Shown: positions 9,415-17,390 of the stretch, piece by piece | Layout of the letters: each line of letters opens with the position of its first letter | Position numbering within the stretch: position 1 is the stretch's first letter | Assembly: GCA_002482845.1 (NCBI GenBank) | Contig: DLGT01000157.1 | Location: 1-23,308 of the forward strand | Length of the DNA: 23,308 bases | Reading direction: 5' to 3' | Source: Saprospiraceae bacterium UBA7687 | GTDB taxonomy: Bacteria; Bacteroidota; Bacteroidia; Chitinophagales; Saprospiraceae | Notes under the pieces: generated by a model | The model's database searches: none | Told to the model about the DNA's origin: nothing | What the model saw: the letters and a program-made list of their open reading frames with translations, nothing else | Made by a program: the position numbers and the translations under genes

Positions 9415-9924
9415 ATGGCACAACCATATGTAGGTGAAATAAGGATGTTTGCAGGTAACTTCAATCCAGCAGGATGGATGTTTTGTGAAGGACAATTGAT
9501 TCCGATTTCCGAAAACGAAACATTGTTCCAATTAATTGGTACGACCTATGGTGGTGATGGTGAGTCTACTTTTGCACTTCCAGATTTAAGGGGACGAATC
9601 CCTATTCACATGGGTGATGGCTATAACTTGGCAGAATCTTTTGGGACTGAAACAGTGACCTTAACCACATCGCAAATACCTGCTCATTCGCATCCATTTT
9701 TAGTCAGTAGTAATAATGGAGGTGTCACGAATCCTTCAGGAAACGTACTTGCTAGAAATGCTGCAACAGATGGATACACAGATGACACATCAGCGGGAAC
9801 AGTTACCATGAATAACGGTTCTATCAGTGCATCAGGTGGCTCACAACCACATGAAAATATGGCTCCCTTCATTTGTGTTAGTTTTATTATTTCCTTGTTT
9901 GGAATTTTCCCTTCACCAACTTAA
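9415..9924 (+). CDS. Phage tail collar domain protein (microcystin-dependent protein type), paralogue 2
   Basis: 169 aa, 9 nt after paralogue 1. This is the copy closest to the family consensus: PYVGEIRMFAGNFNPAGW, FCEGQLIPI, LFQLIGTTYGGDG, FALPDLRGRIPIHMG, then SQIPAHSHPF. The C-terminal core is GGSQPHENMAPFICVSFIIS followed by LFGIFPSPT. The His in the AHSH segment and the invariant Tyr-Gly-Gly are conserved in all three paralogues. The middle (about residues 100-140) is variable and glycine/threonine-rich, the region most likely to differ in binding specificity. No secretion signal is visible. Confidence 0.94.
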   Translation: MAQPYVGEIRMFAGNFNPAGWMFCEGQLIPISENETLFQLIGTTYGGDGESTFALPDLRGRIPIHMGDGYNLAESFGTETVTLTTSQIPAHSHPFLVSSNNGGVTNPSGNVLARNAATDGYTDDTSAGTVTMNNGSISASGGSQPHENMAPFICVSFIISLFGIFPSPT

Positions 9925-9933
9925 AATAAAATA

Positions 9934-10443
9934 ATGGCAGATCCTTTTGTAGCCGAAATAAGAATAATGACATCCAATTTTGCTCCTAATGGATGGGCAT
10001 TTTGTAATGGACAGATTTTACCTTTATCCCAAAATACGGCATTATTTTCTTTGTTGGGTACAACTTATGGTGGTAATGGTCTTAATACTTTTGCATTACC
10101 AGATATCCAAGGTAATCATGTCATGCATCATGGACAAGGTCCTGGGTTGTCATTAAGAGACTTAGGAGAAATAGGTGGTTCTGAAAATGTCACTTTGTTA
10201 GAAAGTGAAATCCCATCCCATTCTCATGCGCTCAATGCAGTGAATGACAGTGGTCTTCAGACATCTCCTAGTAATGCATTGCCAGCTAGAGCTCCCATGT
10301 ATAACTCAGCAGGTACATTAGTTAATATGGCAGCAACTGCAGTGGCACCTGCTGGTGGTAGTTTACCTCACAATAATAGACAGCCATATCTAACATTAAA
10401 TTTTTGCATCGCTCTTCAAGGTGTATTTCCGCCTCGAACATAA
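9934..10443 (+). CDS. Phage tail collar domain protein (microcystin-dependent protein type), paralogue 3
   Basis: 169 aa, 9 nt after paralogue 2. The N-terminal Tail_Collar domain has PFVAEIRIMTSNFAPNGW, FCNGQILPL, LFSLLGTTYGGNG and FALPDIQG. The usual RGR-P segment is replaced by GNHVMHHGQGPG. SEIPSHSHAL and GGSLPHNNRQPYLTLNFCIA, ending QGVFPPRT, are family-typical. It resembles paralogue 1 at the C-terminus and paralogue 2 in the middle. Three nearly equal-sized copies in a row suggest a hetero-oligomeric product rather than redundancy, but that is inference. Confidence 0.93.
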   Translation: MADPFVAEIRIMTSNFAPNGWAFCNGQILPLSQNTALFSLLGTTYGGNGLNTFALPDIQGNHVMHHGQGPGLSLRDLGEIGGSENVTLLESEIPSHSHALNAVNDSGLQTSPSNALPARAPMYNSAGTLVNMAATAVAPAGGSLPHNNRQPYLTLNFCIALQGVFPPRT

Positions 10444-10453
10444 CCATAAATAG

Positions 10454-10936
10454 GTGAATGTAAGTTTAAGATCGATAGTAGTCGATGATGTATTTTTTCT
10501 GACTGAAGTTTACCGTAGTACGCGTGTCGAAGAACTAAATCGCGCTATTGATTGGTCTGAAGAACAAAAATCAGCCTTTATTCAGCACCAATTTAATGCG
10601 CAGGATGATTATTATAAAAAAGTCTATCCTGACGCTTCATATCATGTGATAATGTATAATGACATTGCAATAGGTAGATTATATGTAGAACGGTTCTTAA
10701 TCGAAGGTACTATAAGAATTATAGATATTGCAATCTTACCAACTTATAGAAAACTAGGTATAGGGAGTTATTTAATTAACAGTTTAAAGGAAGAAGCCAT
10801 TCAATCCAATAAATCAATTACCATTCATGTTGAAATCTTTAATAAAGCCTTAGATCTATACAAACGGTTAGGTTTTGAGATAATAAAAGAAACAAATGGC
10901 GTTTATTATCTAATGGAATGGAAAAACAATAAATAA
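10454..10936 (+). CDS. GNAT-family N-acetyltransferase
   Basis: 160 aa with a GTG start at 10454; the N-terminal strand NVSLRSIVVDD fits a full GNAT fold, so I accept GTG. Acetyl-CoA binding motif A is visible at about residues 90-105 (IDIAILPTYRKLGIGSYL, with the R-x-x-G-x-G pyrophosphate loop at R99-G104). A late strand and helix follow at HVEIFNKALDLYKRLGFEII. The acceptor cannot be told from sequence. The gene sits 10 nt after the third collar gene and its stop abuts the next start, so it belongs to the operon. A GNAT inside this cluster may modify the collar proteins or a small surface substrate. Confidence in the family is high, in the role low. Confidence 0.92.
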   Translation: MNVSLRSIVVDDVFFLTEVYRSTRVEELNRAIDWSEEQKSAFIQHQFNAQDDYYKKVYPDASYHVIMYNDIAIGRLYVERFLIEGTIRIIDIAILPTYRKLGIGSYLINSLKEEAIQSNKSITIHVEIFNKALDLYKRLGFEIIKETNGVYYLMEWKNNK

Positions 10937-11239
10937 ATGGAAGGTCACACGATAATGGTCAAACAAGATTTTGAGTGCTTAATCAACAATTCAATAAAGA
11001 TTCATTTTAATGATGATTACATTCTACCTGCAGAGGTCATTTCAATTTCTGAAGGTATGACTTACGCTGAGAGTATAAGAACTCCTTTTTCTGTCATATT
11101 TAGAACAGATCAAAAAGGCCAGTACTTTGAACAAGGAACCTACCCTATCCTTCATCCTGAGAAAGGCAACATTCCTGTATTTTTAGTGCCTTTAGGTCCT
11201 GATGATAAAGGAATGAAATATGAAGCAGTTTTTAATTAA
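10937..11239 (+). CDS. DUF6916-like small protein, last gene of tail-collar operon
   Basis: 100 aa. The start codon directly follows the stop of the GNAT gene with no gap, implying coupled translation; an internal ATG at 10955 (MVKQDFE) is an alternative start. The C-terminal half carries the hallmarks of the DUF6916 family: PFSVIFR, then QGTYPILHPEKGNIPVFLVP, then KYEAVFN at the very end. As I recall, proteins of this family are found with tail-collar genes in bacterial genomes; their function is unknown. There is no signal peptide, membrane segment or catalytic motif. Confidence 0.82.
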   Translation: MEGHTIMVKQDFECLINNSIKIHFNDDYILPAEVISISEGMTYAESIRTPFSVIFRTDQKGQYFEQGTYPILHPEKGNIPVFLVPLGPDDKGMKYEAVFN

Positions 11240-11365
11240 AGATCCAATTCAATTTCTATCATTCTATTTCCATAGTATTTAAAATGTTAAACTTCGATAT
11301 TTCTTTAATAAAAGGTTACTGCTGATTAAATGCGTTCATAATGCATATACTAAACTTTAATAAAA

Positions 11366-11399
11366 AAAGAGCACTTCCAAACTTTGGTAAGTGCTCTTT
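11366..11399. terminator. Bidirectional intrinsic terminator between convergent operons
   Basis: A perfect 11-bp stem AAAGAGCACTT/AAGTGCTCTTT (11366-11376 with 11389-11399) has a 12-nt loop that can itself pair CCAA with TTGG. The left arm lies in an A-run (11362-11368), which gives a U-tract on the minus strand; the right arm ends in T-rich sequence on the plus strand. It lies between the tail-collar operon and the convergent coiled-coil gene, so it can end both transcripts. Confidence 0.9.
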
Positions 11400-11453
11400 A
11401 AATTTTAATGATTTATTATCTTTTAATCTGCGAATGACAATGGTTAATACTGT

Positions 11454-12455
11454 TTAATTAAATAAACCATCGTATTGACTATCAGTACCCCTCGTTTGAA
11501 TAGTTGGTTGCTTTAACTCCAAAATATCATCTGATTTTTCTTTACCTCCTAATAACAATAGAGTTGATTTCTGTTCGTACTCTTCTAGCATTTTCATGCC
11601 TTGCTCTTCGAAGACGCCGTTTTGCAAATCAATCGAATTCATAAAATCAGAAGACATTTCCATAAATCTCTCCATTTCACCTACTTTGTTGGCTACGTCA
11701 TCAGCAATGACTTCCATTGCTTGGTCAAACATCGCACGTTTATCTGCATCACCTTTGATGATACTCATTGCTGATCTCATTGCAGAATGACTTGCACGAA
11801 TCGCTTTGCGCTCTTGCTCTTTTACTTTTACTTGATCAGTCGTATCTTCTAATAAGATTTCAGAGTTTGAGTACATTTTTGTCAATACTCTATAAAGGAT
11901 TGACATTTTGTTATGCAAAGCTGTGTACTTCTCATTGCTTTCTTGAAGTCTCGCTGCCTTTCTGCTTGATAACAACATAGCACTTTCATTACCTTGCTCT
12001 TTTGCTTTTCGAGCGATAGCCATATTGTTACTGATTTCCTTATTATTTTCTTCTACAATAGTGATCAACTTTCTCATTTGACCTTTTAATCCACCGATTT
12101 GAGTACCCATTTTGGTAAGATTGTCTTGTAAGTCACTGATATAATTTTTTAATATACCAATCGGATCTATGGTTACAAATATACCTGTGATCCATCTCAT
12201 CACACTTTTATACATATAAGATACAAGCGTGCGCCATTTAGGGTCAAGAACCATGTAAATAATTGCACCTAGTACAGCAAGCAAAGCCACAATACCGATA
12301 GTATTACTTAGCATTGCCAATATCTGTGCACTAAACTTAAATAATACATACCCTAAAGCACCTATAATACCCATCAAGAAAACTGCTCCCGTGGTTCCCT
12401 CAGGTTTTTGCCAAAAAGTTTTTGGTTTGAATTCTGTGTTTGGAAAATTTGCCAT
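11454..12455 (-). CDS. Membrane-anchored coiled-coil protein of unknown function
   Basis: 333 aa. A short cytosolic-looking N-terminus with NTEFKPKTFWQKPEG is followed by two membrane helices (about residues 23-46 and 51-70). A long charged helical region (about 105-240) is predicted by eye as coiled coil, and the acidic C-terminal tail ends YDGLFN. The layout recalls PspA/Vipp1-like or other membrane-remodelling coiled coils, but I see no diagnostic motif and do not assign it. It follows another coiled-coil gene by 69 nt on the same strand; the two may form a complex. A weak internal promoter match (TTG-N18-TAAATTTG, 12520-12548) overlaps the end of that upstream gene. Confidence 0.88.
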   Translation of the reverse strand: MANFPNTEFKPKTFWQKPEGTTGAVFLMGIIGALGYVLFKFSAQILAMLSNTIGIVALLAVLGAIIYMVLDPKWRTLVSYMYKSVMRWITGIFVTIDPIGILKNYISDLQDNLTKMGTQIGGLKGQMRKLITIVEENNKEISNNMAIARKAKEQGNESAMLLSSRKAARLQESNEKYTALHNKMSILYRVLTKMYSNSEILLEDTTDQVKVKEQERKAIRASHSAMRSAMSIIKGDADKRAMFDQAMEVIADDVANKVGEMERFMEMSSDFMNSIDLQNGVFEEQGMKMLEEYEQKSTLLLLGGKEKSDDILELKQPTIQTRGTDSQYDGLFN

Positions 12456-12524
12456 ATTATTTTGTTTGTTTTGATTGTAAAAATAAACTAATTTTGGATA
12501 GCTTGATCAAATTATAAATCAAAT

Positions 12525-13076
12525 TTATAAAATTCTATCATATAACAATCCATCTTCTTCGATTTCTTTGTAAAGCAAATCAAAAGTTGCCTTAAAGTTG
12601 TCTCTAGTTTCTTCAATTTTCGCTTTAGAGCTGTTTGCACTTTCTTCTAACGTTAGAATCTCAGCAGCAATAAGTGTCTGTTCTTTTTCTAACTGAGCTA
12701 TCTTTCTTTTATTCTCTTCTACTTTCTCATGAAGACGTTTGACTTCCATTGATTTTGCATCAATATTAGTTGCTATCTGGTTTTTTAAGGCTAATGCAAA
12801 TTGTTCCTTCTCTTTATTCAGCACATTTTTATAATGTTGTACTGTAAGTAATAATTTATCTTTAGTAATCCCCATAGTGGATGCGGTAATAAAAGCACTC
12901 TTGGCTGCTGTACTTTCATCCATTCCCAAAGCTATCAGACCTTTGTAAGATTGCTTAAATTTGATATAATCGAACTCTTTGTGTAGACCATCTTTAATTG
13001 CTGTTAGCAATTTGATCAATACTTTGTCATTCATATCAGTTGATACTGCAAAAAGTTCTCTGAGATTAATTGTCAT
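12525..13076 (-). CDS. Soluble coiled-coil protein of unknown function
   Basis: 183 aa, no signal peptide or membrane helix. The N-terminal part (1-80) is helical, with a segment GLIALGMDESTAAKSAFITA that resembles a small helical bundle. Residues about 85-175 are a Lys/Glu-rich heptad-like coiled coil. I do not recognise a family. It precedes the membrane-anchored coiled-coil gene, and the pairing suggests a soluble partner of that protein. A -7 match TACATTTG at 13094-13101 (minus) sits about 18 nt before the ATG, without a clear -33 element. The pair may therefore be its own transcript or a continuation of the upstream trmH operon (93-nt gap). Confidence 0.85.
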   Translation of the reverse strand: MTINLRELFAVSTDMNDKVLIKLLTAIKDGLHKEFDYIKFKQSYKGLIALGMDESTAAKSAFITASTMGITKDKLLLTVQHYKNVLNKEKEQFALALKNQIATNIDAKSMEVKRLHEKVEENKRKIAQLEKEQTLIAAEILTLEESANSSKAKIEETRDNFKATFDLLYKEIEEDGLLYDRIL

Positions 13077-13169
13077 TTATTATTAAGTTTACGCAAATGT
13101 ATAACCATTCTGTGTTTTAATGTAAAATTTTTCGATTAATCCAAGGTGAAATACTACCAAATATGTCAT

Positions 13170-13805
13170 CTACTCGGATTTATCAGGTACATATAAATAA
13201 TGTTGGTCCAAAAACGTCTCATACATCTCCTGGTGTTTGAGATTTTGATCATCAAAAGGTTGATCGTATTTGTTTGCTAATGTTCTTTGTCTTGATGCTT
13301 CAAATAAGGTTACAGCACATGCTACACTAATATTTAAACTTTGTACCATACCATGTTGTGGAATGATAAAATTTCCATCCAGATATTTTAATGCATTTTC
13401 AGAAATACCTCTTTGCTCATTCCCAAAAACCAAGGCAACCGCTTCATTCATATTTAGGGCATACAACGACACTGAGTCAGTATCTAGATGTGTACCATAT
13501 ATTTTGTCATACTTTTTCCTAACATCGGCAAAACAACTTTCTAAATCATTATAAAAATGCGCTTTCACCCACTTTTTAGCACCTGATGCACTATTATTTC
13601 CAATATATTTACGACTCCTATTTCTATTCTCGTCCGTGTAAACTATATAAATTTCACTTATTCCCACTGCATCGCATGACCGCATTACAGCACCTATATT
13701 ATGAGGATCATTTACATTCTCGAGAACAACAGTAAGGTCACTTTGTCTTTTTGCAATAGTGGAACGAAATTTCTGCTCTCTCTCTTTAGTAACTGGTCTT
13801 TGCAT
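13170..13805 (-). CDS. trmH: tRNA (guanosine-2'-O)-methyltransferase, TrmH/SpoU family
   Basis: 211 aa. SPOUT-class enzyme that uses SAM to methylate the ribose 2'-OH, most likely G18 of tRNA. All three SpoU motifs are present: motif 1 about 28-46 (LENVNDPHNIGAVMRSCDA, with the catalytic Arg42), motif 2 at 124-135 (ALVFGNEQRGIS), motif 3 at 148-170 (IPQHGMVQSLNISVACAVTL), which forms the trefoil-knot SAM site, followed by ASRQR. The N-terminus is short and has no L30e-like substrate domain, which favours TrmH over RlmB. Length is near the usual 200-230 aa. It starts 5 nt after the stop of the lipoprotein gene. Gm18 specificity rather than another site is inferred. Confidence 0.92.
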   Translation of the reverse strand: MQRPVTKEREQKFRSTIAKRQSDLTVVLENVNDPHNIGAVMRSCDAVGISEIYIVYTDENRNRSRKYIGNNSASGAKKWVKAHFYNDLESCFADVRKKYDKIYGTHLDTDSVSLYALNMNEAVALVFGNEQRGISENALKYLDGNFIIPQHGMVQSLNISVACAVTLFEASRQRTLANKYDQPFDDQNLKHQEMYETFLDQHYLYVPDKSE

Positions 13806-13810
13806 GCTTT

Positions 13811-15241
13811 CTAATTTCTTCTATGGAATTTTGTTCCTTTAAATTCTATAATGTCTAGATGTTTGTTCTCATAAAAATCAAATGCATCCAGGTCGTTAGC
13901 TGTAGGTGAGTCGTCTGATTTTGCTTTTTTGATATTGTACGTACTCTGCATGTAGGAGGTAGGTTCGTATTCTAAATAATTCTGAAAATTCACACCGTAC
14001 TTCCATATATTCCTACCGATATACAACATCAAATCGTATCCTTTGATAGCATCTTGTGTTGGTATTTCACCATATAGATCTAGAAATTCACGTCTGAATG
14101 CTCTTATATCTGATTGATTCTCATCTACAAAGTCAGACATTACCATTCTCATTTGTAATGCGTGATAATATTCAAATTCTATTTTTTCAGATTCAAATAA
14201 CATGGGCATTCCATAAACGATAATTTGTTTACCACCTTTTTCAGCCATTAATCTTCTGAGGACAGAATATGCAAAACTTTCATCAGAATAGGAGTAATTT
14301 GGTAGAATAATAGCTTTCACCTTTGGATTTTTAAGCAACCTGTTGAATGCTGTAGGTCCTGTAGAAAGACTGTCATCTGTTACATAATAAGGTGTATAAA
14401 AATCTTTTGAACTTTCATTAAGTGATGTGGCCGCAGCATCTTGAAAATATGATATCCAAGAGTTTGTTTCTTTATTATTTTTTCCAACGATAAAAACTTC
14501 ACCCTTTTTAAACTCTGATGCAGTGCTATAGGCAAGTTTTAAGAAATGCTCTTTAAGATTAGGCTTCATTTGAATGTAATACGGATTTTCGTTCGTGATC
14601 TTAGTACTTGTTTGCCAAGGCGATACCAAGGGAATTCCCTTCTCTTTACACTTTTCTGCCATCATTTTGACATCATCTCTTTCAAAAGGCCCAATTACAA
14701 GATCTGTTCCTTCATTTAAAATTTCATTCGTTTTTTCCTGTAACGGCTTTGTACCTTCTTCTGTGTCAATAACTTCTATATTAAACTTTATACCTTCATC
14801 ATCTAGTTTTTCTAAAGCTCTCATAACGCCTGCATAAAAATGTACAAACCTTGACTGCGCCATCTCATTAGGACTGTAATTGTCAGAATTAAGAGGTATT
14901 AGTAATTTAATATTATAAACATCTTTTAAAGATAATCCACCTTTATTTGAAGGTTGTGGTTGTGCTTTTATGACAATGGGAGGCGTAGGGTTTTTAGGAT
15001 ACTTAAGTTCTATGGTATCGACTTTTACCTTAGGTTTCGTACTGTCAGTAACAACTACTTTATCAGTACTTTTAGTAGTATTTGGTTTAGGTTTAGACGT
15101 ATCATATACAACCGGAGTATCTTTAGTCCCACTATTAGTTACTACCTTCTTTGTACCACACGATACTAAGATAAGGGTCAAAATTGCAAAGCATATATTA
15201 TTCCCACTCAATAGTCGCAGGTGGTTTTGTACTGATATCAT
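13811..15241 (-). CDS. PBP1-type periplasmic-binding-like lipoprotein downstream of guaA
   Basis: 476 aa. A type II signal peptide ends in the lipobox LVSC (Cys about 28). A Lys/Pro/Thr-rich linker to about residue 100 follows, then a type 1 periplasmic-binding fold (ABC amino-acid receptor / LppC-like): NIKLLIPLNSDNY, GVMRALEKLDDEG, LVIGPFERDDVKMMAEKCKE, GIPLVSPWQTSTK and VKAIILPNYSY. In other Bacteroidota I recall proteins beside guaA that pair this fold with LysM; here no LysM is seen and the linker takes its place. The ATG at 15241 lies 44 nt inside guaA. An in-frame TTG at 15211 is the main alternative and would give a shorter signal. A role in cell-wall metabolism or ligand sensing is inferred; no transport genes are nearby. 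Confidence 0.86.
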   Translation of the reverse strand: MISVQNHLRLLSGNNICFAILTLILVSCGTKKVVTNSGTKDTPVVYDTSKPKPNTTKSTDKVVVTDSTKPKVKVDTIELKYPKNPTPPIVIKAQPQPSNKGGLSLKDVYNIKLLIPLNSDNYSPNEMAQSRFVHFYAGVMRALEKLDDEGIKFNIEVIDTEEGTKPLQEKTNEILNEGTDLVIGPFERDDVKMMAEKCKEKGIPLVSPWQTSTKITNENPYYIQMKPNLKEHFLKLAYSTASEFKKGEVFIVGKNNKETNSWISYFQDAAATSLNESSKDFYTPYYVTDDSLSTGPTAFNRLLKNPKVKAIILPNYSYSDESFAYSVLRRLMAEKGGKQIIVYGMPMLFESEKIEFEYYHALQMRMVMSDFVDENQSDIRAFRREFLDLYGEIPTQDAIKGYDLMLYIGRNIWKYGVNFQNYLEYEPTSYMQSTYNIKKAKSDDSPTANDLDAFDFYENKHLDIIEFKGTKFHRRN

Positions 15242-16730
15242 AGACTACTCGGTTTATTCCTTTTACCTGATTAATTATTTCACTTGATATGGTGGCTAGC
15301 AATTCATAAGGTAAATGACTCCATTCAGCAGTCATACCATCTATCGAATTTACACACCTTAAAGCTACTGTATATTCATAAGTTCGTTCATCTCCCATGA
15401 CACCTACTGACTGCACAGGCAGCAGAATAGCGCCTGCTTGCCATACTTTGTCATACCATCCTGATTTCTTAAGATTGTCTGTGTATATTTTATCAGCTTC
15501 CTGACACAAACTTACTTTTTCCCTTGTAATTTCACCCAATACTCTTATACCTAATCCTGGACCTGGGAAAGGGTGACGATTTAATAAATGTGGTGGAACG
15601 CCAAGCTCAGCACCTACCTTCCTAACCTCATCTTTAAACAACATTCGGAGTGGCTCTACAAGTTGCAACTTTAAAATATCTGGTAATCCACCTACATTAT
15701 GATGTGATTTAATTGTAACTGAAGGCCCATGAACTGATACAGATTCAATAACATCTGGATATATGGTTCCTTGACCTAACCATTTTACTTCTGGCAACGC
15801 GTGCGACTCATCTTCAAATATCTCGATAAACATCCTACCGATTATCTTTCGTTTTGCCTCTGGGTCAGATACTCCCTCTAATTGATCAAGAAATCTATCA
15901 GCAGCTCTTACACCCTTTATATTTAGTCCCATACCTTCATATGAAACCAACACTTCTTCAAATTCATCTTTTCTGAGCAATCCATTATCCATAAATACAC
16001 AATGGAGTCTATCACCAATGGCTCTGTGAATCAATGTAGCTGCTACAGTAGAATCTACACCACCTGAGAGTCCCATCATGACATGATCATTACCAAGTTG
16101 TGCCTTCAATTTTGCCACGGTCTCTTGCACCATAGATGCAGGTGTCCATGAACAATTAACTCCTGCCACATTATGCACAAAATTGTATAAAATGTCTTTG
16201 CCTTGTAAGCTATGGGTAACTTCTGGATGAAATTGGAGGCAATATATTGGATAATCAAAAGTACCATCTGAAGATCTGTATGCTGCCACTATATCTGATG
16301 TTTTTGCAATAACTTCAAACCCTTCTGGTACTTTTGTAATTGAATCACCATGAGACATCCATACCTGTGTAGAATCATCTACGTCCTTAAATATACGGTC
16401 TTGATGAATAATGGTCATGGTAGCCTTACCGTATTCTCTTTTTTCAGACTTAAGTACTGTACCACCCAGTTTGTGTGATAGTAACTGTGCGCCGTAACAT
16501 ACTCCCAAAACAGGGTATTTATTGACAATTTGACTTAGGTCAATGTCAAGCGCGTTATCATCAAGGACTGAAAATGGACTACCAGAAAGTACCACTGCTT
16601 TCAGGTTTGGGGTTTCCTGAAACTTATTGTAAGGATATATCTCACAATATACATTCAACTCTCGCAGCCTTCTAGCTATTAGTTGGGTATATTGTGACCC
16701 AAAATCAAGTATTATCACTAAATCATTCAT
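15198..16730 (-). CDS. guaA: GMP synthase (glutamine-hydrolysing)
   Basis: 510 aa from the ATG at 16730 (an in-frame GTG lies 6 nt upstream). Converts XMP to GMP with ATP and glutamine, the last step of guanine nucleotide synthesis. The class I glutamine amidotransferase domain spans about 1-190, with nucleophile Cys78 (VLGVCYGAQ) and His168/Glu170 (QFHPEVTH). The ATP-pyrophosphatase domain begins with the PP-loop SGGVDS at 222-227. The C-terminal dimerisation domain has HPFPGPGLGIRVLGE and ends KPPATIEWE, both diagnostic. Length is normal. It sits 64 nt after the OmpA-like gene and overlaps the next gene by 44 nt. No purine riboswitch is evident upstream. Confidence 0.98.
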   Translation of the reverse strand: MNDLVIILDFGSQYTQLIARRLRELNVYCEIYPYNKFQETPNLKAVVLSGSPFSVLDDNALDIDLSQIVNKYPVLGVCYGAQLLSHKLGGTVLKSEKREYGKATMTIIHQDRIFKDVDDSTQVWMSHGDSITKVPEGFEVIAKTSDIVAAYRSSDGTFDYPIYCLQFHPEVTHSLQGKDILYNFVHNVAGVNCSWTPASMVQETVAKLKAQLGNDHVMMGLSGGVDSTVAATLIHRAIGDRLHCVFMDNGLLRKDEFEEVLVSYEGMGLNIKGVRAADRFLDQLEGVSDPEAKRKIIGRMFIEIFEDESHALPEVKWLGQGTIYPDVIESVSVHGPSVTIKSHHNVGGLPDILKLQLVEPLRMLFKDEVRKVGAELGVPPHLLNRHPFPGPGLGIRVLGEITREKVSLCQEADKIYTDNLKKSGWYDKVWQAGAILLPVQSVGVMGDERTYEYTVALRCVNSIDGMTAEWSHLPYELLATISSEIINQVKGINRVVYDISTKPPATIEWE

Positions 16731-16794
16731 GGGCACAAAGATATAATGTTATATATATCTTTGAGAATAAAAGTAGATGATAAGTCAAAAAATA

Positions 16795-17364
16795 TTATTT
16801 TTTGATGTATTGAATCTTTACTTCATCTAAGTTGGTCTCACCTTTCAATGGCTCATAAACGGTATTTTCATCACCAATACCCCTTATTTTGAGATATGTG
16901 TTAACTGCCGATACCCTGTTTTTGTTTAAAGGAGATGCAGCATGAACATCCAGCGTTTGTACTAATAGACGTAGTGAAGGATCCGCTTTTAGATATTTAA
17001 TAGTGGATTCTAATGATTCAATGGCTTTATCTGATAAAATGGCACCATTTTTTTCAAAATAAATCAACGTAGGATCTATATCTGCATAGATATATTTGTT
17101 ATTCAATACTTTATCTACTACAACTGGTTTAGTTTCATCTTTGGGTACAGCAGTATAATCTTGTGTTTTTAGCACATAACCTTTAAGATCATCTGCTGTA
17201 TCGTCAATAATTCGGAGTACCTTCCCTTCAGGGGAAACCTCTGCAAGTACTAATTTAGTATTATAAAGTATACTTACTTGTTTATTAGCTTGGGAGCTAA
17301 GTGTTAGGCTGAATCCTAAGAGACTCAACAGTAACACAAATCGGGGGAAATTCGTGTTTGACAT
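16795..17364 (-). CDS. Periplasmic OmpA-like protein, degenerate peptidoglycan-binding motif
   Basis: 189 aa. The signal peptide is about residues 1-26 (FVLLLSLLGFSLTLSSQA). The middle is a small beta-rich segment. The C-terminal part (about 100-165) follows the OmpA C-terminal fold: IYFEKNGAILSDKAIESLES for the first strand and helix, then LLVQTLDVHAASPLNKNRVS, AVNTYLKIRGI. In canonical OmpA domains the peptide-binding site uses Asp and Arg in D....G and L(S/G)..RA; here the Arg of NKNRVSAV is kept, but the usual Gly and Asp residues are changed. Diaminopimelate binding is therefore uncertain. It follows nusB by 26 nt in the same transcription unit. Confidence 0.8.
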   Translation of the reverse strand: MSNTNFPRFVLLLSLLGFSLTLSSQANKQVSILYNTKLVLAEVSPEGKVLRIIDDTADDLKGYVLKTQDYTAVPKDETKPVVVDKVLNNKYIYADIDPTLIYFEKNGAILSDKAIESLESTIKYLKADPSLRLLVQTLDVHAASPLNKNRVSAVNTYLKIRGIGDENTVYEPLKGETNLDEVKIQYIKK

Positions 17365-17390
17365 GTTATATGGGTTAAAGTGTTAAAAAA

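Noticed and set aside
8905..10443. Prophage or tailocin remnant
   Set aside because: No terminase, portal, sheath, tube, baseplate, lysis or integrase genes flank the collar genes; the collar-GNAT-DUF6916 set looks like a chromosomal operon.
16736..16743. TATCTTTG, a -7-like element just before the guaA ATG
   Set aside because: It would give a leaderless transcript and has no -33 partner; guaA is better explained as part of the nusB operon.
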